Part shown: one piece after another, positions 1-8,152 of the stretch | Position numbering within the stretch: the stretch's first letter is position 1 | How the letters are laid out: every line of letters starts with the position of its first letter | Assembly: GCA_964481485.1 (NCBI GenBank) | Contig: CAYZVM010000142.1 | Coordinates: 1 to 15,449, forward strand | Source of the DNA: M3007 sp964481485 | GTDB taxonomy: Bacteria; Bacteroidota; Bacteroidia; Chitinophagales; Saprospiraceae | Length of the DNA stretch: 15,449 nucleotides | Reading direction: 5' to 3' | The notes under the pieces: model-generated | What the model was told of the DNA's origin: nothing | The model's database searches: none | What the model saw: the letters and a program-made list of their open reading frames with translations, nothing else | Program-made: the position numbers and the translations under genes

Positions 1-969
1 CAAGGCCAAGATTTTGTGGTGGTGGAAGATGTGGTGATGTACATGGCTGTGCCGTTCCAACTCAATAGCGGCGCGAGCGTGGATTTCGTGGTGCCAGCCA
101 ACGGCGCTACTTGGCGTCTGGAAAGCGCCGAGGTGCCAAACCATCCGTGGGGTGGGGTAGAGGCGAAAGCAGTAGAAGGTTGCGGCGGTTTGAACACGAC
201 GGGTTTGGTCACCATGTTCTCCCTTGGCACCCCCAATCCGTTTGAAGCAATTGATTGTCAGGAAAATATTGGCTCTTACGACCCGAACGACAAACAGGCT
301 TTCCCGAAAGGCTACGGGGCTGCTCATTTTATTGAAGCAAATACCGACATCGAATATCGCATCCGTTTTCAAAACACTGGCACCGACACGGCCTTCACGG
401 TAGTGGTGCTGGATACGCTCTCGCCACACCTCGACGCCACCTCCATTCGCCCCGGCGCGAGCAGCCATGCCTATGATTTTGCTTTGCTCGACGGCAACGT
501 GCTGCGCTTCCGTTTCGACAATATCTTGTTGCCCGACAGCAGCACCAACGAGCCGGCCTCGAATGGTTTTGTCAAATTCCGGGTATCGCAAAAACCCGAC
601 AATGCCGACGGGACACTCATCGAAAACAACGCTGCCATTTATTTTGACTTCAACGAACCCATCATCACCAACACAACTTTCCACACCATCGGCGACCATT
701 TTGTGCTGGTCAGCACGGATGAGACTTCGATTGGCAATTTGAAAGTTTATCCAAATCCCGCAGTTGGGACGGTATTTTTTGAATTGCCGGAGATGGCGCA
801 GAACAATCGTTTCCAATTGATGGACAACCTTGGGAAGACGGTGATGACAGTAGATTTTTCTGAAAAAACGTACCGCTTTGAGCGCAAAAACCTGTTGGCA
901 GGCGTATATTTCTTCAACATTACTACCGGCAATGGCGGGGTGTTTTCTGGAAAAGTAATTTTGAAATAA
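1..969 (+). CDS. C-terminal part of a large T9SS-secreted protein (5' end outside window)
   Basis: The reading frame is open from the first base, so the true start lies upstream and only the last 322 residues are visible. The middle part carries hallmarks of the repeat domain common in Saprospiraceae surface proteins: YDPNDK, then FQNTGTDTA, then AAIYFDFNEPIITNT. The last ~80 residues (from about position 735) form a typical type A T9SS sorting domain: a KVYPNP start, a central LMDNLGK strand, a LLAGVYFF strand and a basic GKVILK end. Such proteins are exported by Sec, cross the outer membrane through the T9SS and are anchored to or released from the surface. The catalytic or adhesive part must lie upstream, so the specific function cannot be told. 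Recognition of the sorting domain is firm; the name of the middle domain (DUF7619-like) is from family memory. Confidence 0.9.
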   Translation, partial: QGQDFVVVEDVVMYMAVPFQLNSGASVDFVVPANGATWRLESAEVPNHPWGGVEAKAVEGCGGLNTTGLVTMFSLGTPNPFEAIDCQENIGSYDPNDKQAFPKGYGAAHFIEANTDIEYRIRFQNTGTDTAFTVVVLDTLSPHLDATSIRPGASSHAYDFALLDGNVLRFRFDNILLPDSSTNEPASNGFVKFRVSQKPDNADGTLIENNAAIYFDFNEPIITNTTFHTIGDHFVLVSTDETSIGNLKVYPNPAVGTVFFELPEMAQNNRFQLMDNLGKTVMTVDFSEKTYRFERKNLLAGVYFFNITTGNGGVFSGKVILK

Positions 970-1100
970 TGCAATTGAACAAACCCGGACGTATCGCTCT
1001 GTTGCTACTCAAAATCGCGGGCGCTTTGATTTTGTTGGCATTCATCATTCTTGGGTTTTTGTGGCTGGCGACTCCCGATGTGTCCGGTTTTAGAAATTGA
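969..1100 (+). CDS. 43-residue single-pass membrane peptide overlapping the upstream stop codon
   Basis: The ATG at 969 shares its A with the TAA stop of the T9SS protein (TAATG), an arrangement that allows translational coupling by re-initiation. The product begins MQLNKPGR, followed by a hydrophobic stretch at about residues 9-34 (IALLLLKIAGALILLAF and onward) and a short tail ATPDVSGFRN. It has the form of a single transmembrane helix with a positive N-terminus (N-in by the positive-inside rule). I do not recognise a family. A terminator follows 90 bases later, so it is the last gene of its unit. It could be a real small membrane protein, the remnant of a larger gene cut short after its first helix, or a chance ORF. 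The overlap and the clean hydrophobic profile favour a real product. Confidence 0.5.
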   Translation: MQLNKPGRIALLLLKIAGALILLAFIILGFLWLATPDVSGFRN

Positions 1101-1190
1101 CACCTGAATTTCACATAGATGTTTGACCAATAATCCTTTCCGTACCTCCTTGAACCTTTGCGAATAAGCATTTGAATCACTACTACGCGG

Positions 1191-1222
1191 ACCGGCGACC
1201 CAATGGGGTTGCCGGTTTTTTT
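1191..1222 (+). terminator. Rho-independent terminator closing the T9SS/small-peptide unit
   Basis: An 11-bp stem (ACCGGCGACCC with GGGTTGCCGGT, one G-T pair) closes a 4-base loop AATG and runs straight into seven T residues at 1216-1222. Confidence 0.88.
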
Positions 1223-1227
1223 ATGTC

Positions 1228-1272
1228 AAAAAAAGAAAGCGCCACCGCCGCAAAACCTGCAACGATGGCGCT
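1228..1272 (-). terminator. Rho-independent terminator of the atpD-atpC operon
   Basis: Read on the minus strand, AGCGCCATCG (1272-1263) pairs with CGGTGGCGCT (1247-1238) over 10 bp with one wobble and a 15-base loop, followed by TTCTTTTTTT (1237-1228). It lies 53 bases past the atpC stop and only five bases from the opposing plus-strand terminator. Confidence 0.85.
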
Positions 1273-1325
1273 CCAATATTTTCAGAATCAAGGAAATATC
1301 AATCTTCTTTTGTGCCCGCCTACAT

Positions 1326-1577
1326 TCATTCGGCGGATAAACTCGACACCAACAGCGACACCTCGTTGTTCAGCACTTCCACAAAGCCGCCTTCCACTTG
1401 GAAAGTCACTTTTTCGCCGTTGTCTTTGATGACGCGCACTTCGCCTTTCGCAAGGGAGGACACGATGGCAGCGTGGTTTTCCAGCATCTCAAACTGCCCG
1501 GCACTGCCCGGCACTTTCACCGATTTAACCGCGCCGGAGAATATTTCCTTTTCAGGACTAAGGATGGTCAGATTCAT
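1326..1577 (-). CDS. atpC: F0F1 ATP synthase epsilon subunit (short form)
   Basis: This gene encodes the epsilon subunit of the central stalk, which links gamma to the c-ring in the membrane-bound ATP synthase. The 83-residue product aligns with the N-terminal beta-sandwich domain only: MNLTILSPEKEIFSGAVKSV, then VPGSAGQFEMLENHAAIVS (the usual G-x-x-G...H signature), then GEVRVI and the closing GGFVEVLNNEVSLLV strands. The C-terminal helical hairpin that inhibits ATP hydrolysis in E. coli (about 139 residues in total) is absent; this short form is usual in Bacteroidota. It follows atpD on the minus strand, separated by an 85-base gap filled with an inverted heptad repeat. The ATG at 1577 is the only sensible start. 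Confidence 0.95.
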   Translation of the reverse strand: MNLTILSPEKEIFSGAVKSVKVPGSAGQFEMLENHAAIVSSLAKGEVRVIKDNGEKVTFQVEGGFVEVLNNEVSLLVSSLSAE

Positions 1578-1588
1578 AACTTTTGATA

Positions 1589-1659
1589 ATTATGAGTTAT
1601 GAGTTATAAATTATGAATCACAGCACACTCTCCGCAATTCATAATTCATAACTCATAAT
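1589..1659. repeat. Inverted array of 7-nt repeats between atpD and atpC (site A)
   Basis: Left arm 1589-1616 is four heptads in a row: ATTATGA, GTTATGA, GTTATAA, ATTATGA. Right arm 1639-1659 is three heptads in the opposite sense: TCATAAT, TCATAAC, TCATAAT. Positions 1589-1602 pair perfectly with 1646-1659 (14 bp), and the repeat period allows other registers. The array fills nearly the whole gap between the two co-transcribed genes, so the atpDC transcript should carry an AU-rich hairpin here. Confidence 0.85.
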
Positions 1660-1662
1660 CAA

Positions 1663-3180
<1,518 letters not shown>

Positions 3181-3272
3181 TGAACAAAATGATGTTTGGT
3201 TTTGAGTGCCCGTTTTCCGCGTTTAGCGGGATGTGTTGGCTTTGATGAGCACCCTGTCTGTAAAAAGCCGCG

Positions 3273-3301
3273 CAAAAGTACACACCTTCGGCAGAATACA
3301 A
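3273..3301 (-). promoter_or_regulatory. Candidate Bacteroidota promoter of atpD-atpC
   Basis: On the minus strand TACTTTTG (3280-3273) matches the -7 element TAnnTTTG exactly, and TTG (3301-3299) lies 18 bases further upstream as a partial -33 element. Transcription would start near 3266, giving a leader of about 86 bases. It is inferred from sequence only. Confidence 0.6.
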
Positions 3302-3610
3302 TTGCTCTCACCTACTTTTTCTCCCTCAAAATTAAATTTTGCAAAAAAGTTTGCATCGCGTCCCAAACTGTTAAAATCATTTCGTTTGTTTCGGCATGAA
3401 ATCTGTTTTCATTCTGCCAATAACCTTTACGACGTAATGTCAGGTGCAAGCAAAGTTGCAAATGATTTCCTATTTTAACATTTGACCGATACAAAAACTG
3501 AAATGGAAGCCCGACTTTTGCCCCTTCTTTCTCAAGAATTCGACCGAATCAGGGGCTGAGCAGGCATTCTATCCACCCGTCCGAAGAATAAAAATTGGTG
3601 GTCTGCGTTT

Positions 3611-3641
3611 TTTGCCCCGTATTTTTAATCGGTTATTTTTT
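3611..3641 (+). promoter_or_regulatory. Candidate Bacteroidota promoter of the transglycosylase gene
   Basis: TTTG (3611-3614), a 19-base spacer and TATTTTTT (3634-3641) match TTTG-N19-TAnnTTTG except for the last base of the -7 element. A start near 3648 would give a leader of about 20 bases before the ATG at 3668. Confidence 0.55.
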
Positions 3642-3667
3642 TCTTACTAAACACAGTTGACGTTCCG

Positions 3668-5176
3668 ATGCAGTTCAGAAACCCTGTTTTCTACTGGTTA
3701 TCATTGTTTTTAACCATTAGCGCCGCACCCATTTTTGCCCAAAGCACAGACGCAGTTGAGGTAATCCAAGATGCGGATTTGCCCGAGCCTGACACCAACG
3801 AAATGCTTGTCGCCAAAGGCGGCTTTCCCATGCCCACAGATGCAGAATTGCGCGAACGCCTTTCTTACCTGTCTGGTTGTGTGGAGTTGAAAACGCACCC
3901 GGTCGTGAAGGGCTATATCAGGACGTATGTGCAATTGAAAACCGAAAAAGCCCGCGTCATGCTGGGCAAACGCCTTACATATTTCCCGCTTTTTGAAGAA
4001 AAATTGAAAGAGTACGGCCTGCCTACCGATTTGAAATACCTGTCGGTTGTAGAGTCCGCGCTCAATCCCAAAGCCGTTTCTCGTGTGGGCGCTACCGGGC
4101 TTTGGCAGTTCATGCCCGCTACGGGTGCCGAATATGGCCTTCGCACCACCAGTGTGGTGGAAGACCGCAGCGACCCGGTTAAAAGCACCGATGCCGCCGC
4201 CCGGCATTTGCGTGACCTTTACAACAGATATAATGACTGGGCCTTGGCGCTCGCCGCCTACAACAGCGGCTCCGGACGCGTGAACGCTGCCATCAAACGC
4301 GCGCACAGCCGCAACTTCTGGACGATACAGCGCTACTTGCCAAAAGAAACTCGCAACTACGTCCCAGCTTTTATCGCCGCCACCTACATCTGCAATTACT
4401 ACACCTCGCACGGCCTGATGCCTCATGAGCCGGATTTTGACGAACAACTCACCGAGTATATTAAGGTGTACGAAGGAATGTCGTTCCGCGACATCGCCGA
4501 TGCGACAGGTATTGATTACCAAGTGGTGAAAACGCTGAACCCCGGCTTCCGCCGCGACTATGTCCCGACAGCCACGCAAGGGCATTATGTCATTCTGCCT
4601 GAACGCGTTATGCCTGCCTTCGTTCGCTACCTCAACTCCCTCAGCAATCGCGTTTACACCCTAGAAGACAACGATAATTATGTAAACGCAGACCTCGGCG
4701 ACGGTCGCTATTGGAACAGTTTGATAAATGTGCAACAGCCGGAGCATATTGACAACATCGCACAAAGAATCGGCTGCAACGCCGACCATCTCAAGGCTTG
4801 GAACAAACTTACTTCCAACTACGTCTATACCGGCCAAAACCTCAAAATCTGGCGCCCGGTGTATGTGCAAAAACACGCTTCCCTCAAAATAGACGCACCT
4901 GTGCAGGGCAAACCCAAAAAGACCGAAATCTCCAAACCCGGCGGCACTGCGAACAACAATAATACACCGGCCCAGCCAACGGCCGTTCAGCAGCCTGTTG
5001 TCATTCGGCGGCAAGATTCGCCGCGCTCGGGAGAGTTTCAATACCACACCGTCCAGCGCAATGAATCGCTCGAAGACATCGCGCGGCAATACGCGACCAC
5101 CGCTGAAAGCATCCGCAAACTGAACAGCCTCGAGGCCGTCAAAGTCGGGATGCGCCTTAAAATTCGAGAATATTAA
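3668..5176 (+). CDS. mltD: MltD-like membrane-associated lytic murein transglycosylase with LysM domains
   Basis: This enzyme cleaves the glycan backbone of peptidoglycan between MurNAc and GlcNAc, leaving 1,6-anhydro ends, and acts in the periplasm. The 502-residue product begins with a signal peptide (to about residue 24, ending IFAQS). The SLT domain spans roughly residues 105-245: YLSVVESALNPKAVS holds the catalytic Glu129, followed by GATGLWQFMPATG, LALAAYNSGSGRV and ETRNYVPAF, the usual family 1 motifs. Three LysM or LysM-like peptidoglycan-binding modules follow, at about 263-308, 350-398 (divergent) and 458-502. No lipobox is visible, so unlike E. coli MltD it may be soluble. It appears to be a single-gene unit with its own promoter candidate and strong terminator. 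Substrate preference is not decidable from the sequence. Confidence 0.93.
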   Translation: MQFRNPVFYWLSLFLTISAAPIFAQSTDAVEVIQDADLPEPDTNEMLVAKGGFPMPTDAELRERLSYLSGCVELKTHPVVKGYIRTYVQLKTEKARVMLGKRLTYFPLFEEKLKEYGLPTDLKYLSVVESALNPKAVSRVGATGLWQFMPATGAEYGLRTTSVVEDRSDPVKSTDAAARHLRDLYNRYNDWALALAAYNSGSGRVNAAIKRAHSRNFWTIQRYLPKETRNYVPAFIAATYICNYYTSHGLMPHEPDFDEQLTEYIKVYEGMSFRDIADATGIDYQVVKTLNPGFRRDYVPTATQGHYVILPERVMPAFVRYLNSLSNRVYTLEDNDNYVNADLGDGRYWNSLINVQQPEHIDNIAQRIGCNADHLKAWNKLTSNYVYTGQNLKIWRPVYVQKHASLKIDAPVQGKPKKTEISKPGGTANNNNTPAQPTAVQQPVVIRRQDSPRSGEFQYHTVQRNESLEDIARQYATTAESIRKLNSLEAVKVGMRLKIREY

Positions 5177-5208
5177 AAGTAGTGGTGGGCAAAACGGATT
5201 TGACCACT

Positions 5209-5252
5209 AAAAATAAGGTTTGAGGTAAATCGCCTCAAACCTTATTTTTTTT
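5209..5252 (+). terminator. Strong terminator after the transglycosylase gene
   Basis: A perfect 17-bp stem (5209-5225 with 5233-5249; core AATAAGGTTTGAGG with CCTCAAACCTTATT) encloses a 7-base loop and ends in eight T residues (5245-5252). The matching A run on the other side could make it bidirectional, but no minus-strand gene lies nearby. Confidence 0.93.
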
Positions 5253-5325
5253 GAATAAATATGGACTTTTGCATTTCAAATTTTCACAACCTGCCGATTG
5301 CTGTTCGGTGTTACGAAAAAACGAC

Positions 5326-6096
5326 ATGACAACACGCGCTCTACTCATCGAAGACGAACCGGAAGGTTTGGAGAACCTGCAAAACCAACTTGCCAAATAC
5401 TGCCCCGACGTGGAAGTAGTTGCCACCGGCGGTTCGAATGCCGAACTGCTAAAACTCGCCTCCGAAGAAAACGAGGGCAAATACGACGTGGCTTTTCTCG
5501 ACATCAACCTGCCCGACGGGCTGGTGTTCCAAGCCTTGCAGCAGTTCGACGAAATTCCGTTCGACATCATTTTCGTCACGGCATTTGACAAATACGCCCT
5601 CCGCGCATTCGAGTTTGCCGCCGTGCATTATGTGGTGAAACCCATTGACGGCGACGAACTTATCAAAGCCGTGAGCCGCATCCGCCGCCGCAACGCTGCC
5701 ACCAAACAGCGCATGGACGTACTCCAACAAAACTACAACCCCAACGCGCCCAATGCTTTCGAGAAAATCGGCATCTCCGGCTTGGACGGCATCCATTTTG
5801 TGCGCTTGCGTGACATTATTCGCCTCGAGGCCGAAGACAACTACACCCATTTTCTACTCAAAAACGGCGACCGTATCACCGCCAGCCGCACCATCAAAGC
5901 CTTCGAGGACACCCTCGGTTCGCTCGGTTTTGTGCGTGTGCACAAAAAGCATATTGTCAACATGAACTACATGAAAACCTACATCAAAGGCGAGGGCGGC
6001 TATCTGGTGCTCGAAACCGGCGAGACGGTAGAAGTGTCGCGCCGCAAAAAGGCCGTACTTGTTGACACCGTCAGGAGGACACACGGAGAAATCTAA
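5326..6096 (+). CDS. LytTR-family response regulator
   Basis: This is a cytoplasmic two-component response regulator that binds DNA through a LytTR domain. The receiver domain (about residues 4-118) shows the acidic pair in LLIEDEPEG, phospho-acceptor Asp59 in VAFLDINLPDG, the T of FVTAFDKYA and the conserved lysine of VVKPIDGDE. A linker leads to the LytTR domain (about 155-252) with IIRLEAEDNYTHF, the ITASRTIKAFEDTL region, FVRVHKKHIVNMNYM and VEVSRRKK. The frame is open further upstream, but the ATG at 5326 gives the standard receiver N-terminus MTTRALLIEDE, so I chose it (256 residues). No histidine kinase adjoins it: neighbours are the transglycosylase behind a terminator and ftsY. A LytS-type kinase lies about 6.6 kb downstream on the other strand. 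Confidence 0.95.
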   Translation: MTTRALLIEDEPEGLENLQNQLAKYCPDVEVVATGGSNAELLKLASEENEGKYDVAFLDINLPDGLVFQALQQFDEIPFDIIFVTAFDKYALRAFEFAAVHYVVKPIDGDELIKAVSRIRRRNAATKQRMDVLQQNYNPNAPNAFEKIGISGLDGIHFVRLRDIIRLEAEDNYTHFLLKNGDRITASRTIKAFEDTLGSLGFVRVHKKHIVNMNYMKTYIKGEGGYLVLETGETVEVSRRKKAVLVDTVRRTHGEI

Positions 6097-6106
6097 TCTG
6101 GATATC

Positions 6107-6205
6107 GGTTATTAGTTGTTGGTTATCATTTTTTGTCATCCGCCATGCGGCGGATATGTCAACTCTACGAACCAACAACCAACAACCAACAACCAACAAC
6201 CATAG
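6107..6205. repeat. Inverted array of 7-nt repeats between the LytTR regulator and ftsY (site B)
   Basis: Right arm: four perfect tandem heptamers ACCAACA at 6171-6198, followed by a fifth partial copy. Left arm: GGTTATT, AGTTGTT, GGTTATC at 6107-6127, the same repeat in the opposite sense. GTTGTTGGTT (6115-6124) pairs exactly with AACCAACAAC, which occurs in four registers within the right arm. The array ends two bases before the ftsY ATG, so the hairpin could affect ribosome access. Confidence 0.88.
6138..6155. repeat. Perfect GC-rich palindrome nested inside site B
   Basis: ATCCGCC (6138-6144) and GGCGGAT (6149-6155) form a perfect 7-bp stem around ATGC. It sits in the loop of the larger heptad hairpin, making a stem nested within a stem. 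No T run follows, so it is not a terminator. Confidence 0.8.
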
Positions 6206-6207
6206 GC

Positions 6208-7164
6208 ATGGGATTTTTTGACAAATTTTTTAATCGCGAAAAAAAGGAAGACCTCGACAAGGGGCTTGAAAAAACAAAAGAAGGTTTCTTCGACAAACTT
6301 TCCCGCGCCGTTGCCGGCAAAAGTGAAGTAGATATCGAGGTGCTGGACGAATTGGAAAACGTGCTGATAACCAGTGACGTAGGTTTGGATACAACGGTGA
6401 AAATCATCGGGCGAATCGAGGAGCGAGTGGCGCGAGACAAGTACGTGAACACTTCGGAACTCAACGAAATCCTCCGCGACGAAATCGTGCAACTCCTCTC
6501 GGAAAACAACACCGAGGATGCCGACGGTTTTGATGTTCCCGCCGGAAAAAAACCTTACATCCTGCTCGTCATCGGCGTGAATGGTGTGGGCAAAACGACC
6601 ACCATTGGCAAACTCGCCTACCAATTCAAACAACAAGGTTACAAAGTTGTGCTCGGTGCTGCCGATACCTTCCGCGCCGCCGCCGTTGACCAATTAAAAA
6701 TCTGGGCTGACCGCGTAGGCTGCGATTTTTTCTCCAAAGGCATGAACGCCGACCCTGCTGCAGTTGCCTATGAAACAACGAATTACGCCGTCGAAAATGG
6801 CTGCGACATAGCCATTATAGATACGGCAGGTCGTCTGCACAACAAAGCCCACCTAATGCAGGAACTCGGCAAAATCCACCGCTCCATCGAGAAAAAACTG
6901 CCCGGCGCACCCCACGATGTGCTGCTTGTGCTGGATGCTTCCACCGGCCAAAACGCTCAAGAACAAGCCAAACAATTCACCGAAGTCGCGCCCATCACCT
7001 GCCTCGCGCTCACCAAACTCGACGGCACGGCCAAAGGCGGCGTGGCCATCAGCATCAGCGACCAGTTCAAAATTCCCATCAAATACATCGGGGTGGGGGA
7101 GAGCATAGACAAGTTGCAGATTTTCAACAAACGGGCGTTCGTGGAGTCGCTTTTTCAGCGATGA
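6208..7164 (+). CDS. ftsY: Signal recognition particle receptor FtsY
   Basis: FtsY is the GTPase receptor that docks SRP-ribosome complexes at the inner membrane for co-translational insertion. The 318-residue product has a short N domain (MGFFDKFFNREKKEDLDKG start, LITSDVGLDTTVKII) and the full G domain: P-loop GVNGVGKTTT with Lys129, ADTFRAAAVDQL, DTAGR at 205-209 and the guanine-specificity motif TKLD at 269-272, then GGVAISI and YIGVGE. The acidic A domain of E. coli FtsY is absent, as is usual in Bacteroidota. The frame stays open 25 codons upstream, but that part only translates the heptad repeats, so the ATG at 6208 is the start. It lies 111 bases after the response regulator and could share its transcript. 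Confidence 0.97.
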   Translation: MGFFDKFFNREKKEDLDKGLEKTKEGFFDKLSRAVAGKSEVDIEVLDELENVLITSDVGLDTTVKIIGRIEERVARDKYVNTSELNEILRDEIVQLLSENNTEDADGFDVPAGKKPYILLVIGVNGVGKTTTIGKLAYQFKQQGYKVVLGAADTFRAAAVDQLKIWADRVGCDFFSKGMNADPAAVAYETTNYAVENGCDIAIIDTAGRLHNKAHLMQELGKIHRSIEKKLPGAPHDVLLVLDASTGQNAQEQAKQFTEVAPITCLALTKLDGTAKGGVAISISDQFKIPIKYIGVGESIDKLQIFNKRAFVESLFQR

Positions 7165-7203
7165 GGGGTGCTTTTTGAGAGGGTTAAAAAACACAACGAA
7201 AGA

Positions 7204-7234
7204 TTTGTAGGGGTTGAGGAAGGATTTAATTTTG
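7204..7234 (+). promoter_or_regulatory. Exact-match Bacteroidota promoter between ftsY and the CPBP gene
   Basis: TTTG (7204-7207), a 19-base spacer and TAATTTTG (7227-7234) match TTTG-N19-TAnnTTTG perfectly. The predicted start near 7241 leaves a leader of about 156 bases before the CPBP start codon, containing two hairpins. Confidence 0.65.
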
Positions 7235-7237
7235 CCG

Positions 7238-7261
7238 AGCGGTGTGCGTCGCCACTCCGCT
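7238..7261 (+). other. Hairpin at the predicted transcript start
   Basis: AGCGGTGTG (7238-7246) pairs with CACTCCGCT (7253-7261) over 9 bp with one mismatch around a 6-base loop. The following TATTTATCTT is T-rich but not a run, so it could be a weak ftsY terminator or a 5' mRNA-stabilising hairpin. Confidence 0.5.
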
Positions 7262-7288
7262 ATTTATCTTGTATAAACACATCCGCTG

Positions 7289-7354
7289 ACTAAGCGAAAA
7301 GGAGCAGGATAAGTGCCAATTTAAGACATATCCAGTTTGCTCCTTTTGCTTAGT
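7289..7354. repeat. Long inverted repeat upstream of the CPBP gene
   Basis: CTAAGCGAAAAGGAGCA (7290-7306) is matched by TGCTCCTTTTGCTTAG (7338-7353), complementary at 16 of 17 positions with one bulged base. A second inner stem pairs GGATA (7307-7311) with TATCC (7329-7333). Weaker, transition-rich complementarity continues outward on both sides. Because it has bulged, imperfect arms and lies just before an AT-rich single gene, it resembles a cassette-type recombination site; it could equally be an ordinary leader hairpin. Confidence 0.8.
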
Positions 7355-7396
7355 TCGTGGGTGCGACAAATGATGGTTAGCCACAATCACAAAGAG

Positions 7397-8152
7397 ATGA
7401 ATAGGGAAAAAATAATTTTAGGGGCAATCTTAACGGCACTTGGAATAATCGGAATAGCCTCGATTCTAACTATGAATATTCCACTCCCGCCGGAGGCAGA
7501 GGCGATTTTAAAAAATAAGTTTACTGCTGAACAAATAAAAATATTGACCTTGATAAATCCAACAATTATGCTAATCGCGGCAGTGATTGTTGGTACTATT
7601 CTCTACCAGAAAGTTAATTTAAAAGTTCCGATAATCGAAAAAGCAGTAGGGATAAGGAACGAATTAGAACTCTCGGGGATTCTTAAATATGGAATTTTTG
7701 GAGGGGTTTTCTCAGGGATATTACTAAGCCTTGTTGGTCTTATATTCAATCCCATTTTACCCATAGAATTCAAGGATTTGGGCAAATCACTACAACCTAC
7801 ATTAGCAGCAAGATTTTTATATGGAGGATTGACAGAGGAAATCTTAATTAGATTTGGCTTAATGACATTTATTGTGTGGCTATGTGCTAAAGTATTTAGT
7901 GGAACAAAGCCAATTGCATATTGGATAGGCATTTTAGTATCTGCAATAATTTTTGCATTTGGACATTTTCCTATTGCTTACCAAGCTGTTGGAGATCCGA
8001 CAACAGGGTTATTGGCATACATTCTAATTGGGAATACAATTGGCGGAGTTATTTTCGGTTGGCTATACTGGAAAAAAGGATTGGAAAGTGCCTTTGTTGC
8101 TCATATATTTGCCCATGTAATTATGGTATTAGCCGAACCGCTCTTGAATTAA
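7397..8152 (+). CDS. CPBP-family (CAAX/Abi-type) intramembrane metalloprotease
   Basis: This is an integral membrane protein with the glutamate/histidine signature of the CPBP family (Rce1-like), whose bacterial members include putative membrane proteases and bacteriocin self-immunity proteins. The 251-residue product shows EEILIR (Glu147, Glu148, Arg152; motif EExxxR), FAFGH with His190 (motif FxxxH) and AHIFAH near the C-terminus (His236, His240). About six to eight hydrophobic segments are visible. I chose the ATG at 7397 because the longer frame starts at a TTG inside the upstream inverted repeat. Base composition differs sharply from the neighbours: two sampled 60-base rows give 16 and 19 G+C, and AT-ending codons dominate, which suggests recent acquisition. 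Physiological substrate unknown. Confidence 0.88.
   Translation: MNREKIILGAILTALGIIGIASILTMNIPLPPEAEAILKNKFTAEQIKILTLINPTIMLIAAVIVGTILYQKVNLKVPIIEKAVGIRNELELSGILKYGIFGGVFSGILLSLVGLIFNPILPIEFKDLGKSLQPTLAARFLYGGLTEEILIRFGLMTFIVWLCAKVFSGTKPIAYWIGILVSAIIFAFGHFPIAYQAVGDPTTGLLAYILIGNTIGGVIFGWLYWKKGLESAFVAHIFAHVIMVLAEPLLN

Larger units (their letters stand above)
3181..3667. other. 487-bp divergent intergenic region between atpD and the transglycosylase gene
   Basis: No convincing gene was found. The short reading frames on both strands lack recognisable content. The region is AT-richer than its neighbours and holds one candidate promoter at each end, for atpD leftward and for the transglycosylase rightward. 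I see nothing definite in the central ~300 bases (about 3310-3600); a small RNA or regulator sites cannot be ruled out by eye. Confidence 0.6.

Noticed and set aside
3196..3494. Small open frames in the atpD/transglycosylase intergenic region
   Set aside because: They overlap one another on both strands, lack conserved features and run through the probable atpD promoter.
3710..4585. 291-codon minus-strand frame opposite the transglycosylase
   Set aside because: No domain or signal, and the plus-strand SLT/LysM protein is unambiguous.
6171..6198. Tandem repeats as a possible CRISPR array
   Set aside because: Units are 7 bases with no spacers, and no cas genes are present.
6133..6207. N-terminal extension of FtsY by 25 residues
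   Set aside because: The added residues translate the heptad repeats; family members begin MGFFDK, matching the ATG at 6208.
7165..7200. Possible ftsY terminator (GTGCTTTTT with AAAAAACAC)
   Set aside because: The stem is AT-rich with a mismatch and no T run follows, so it would not be a convincing intrinsic terminator.
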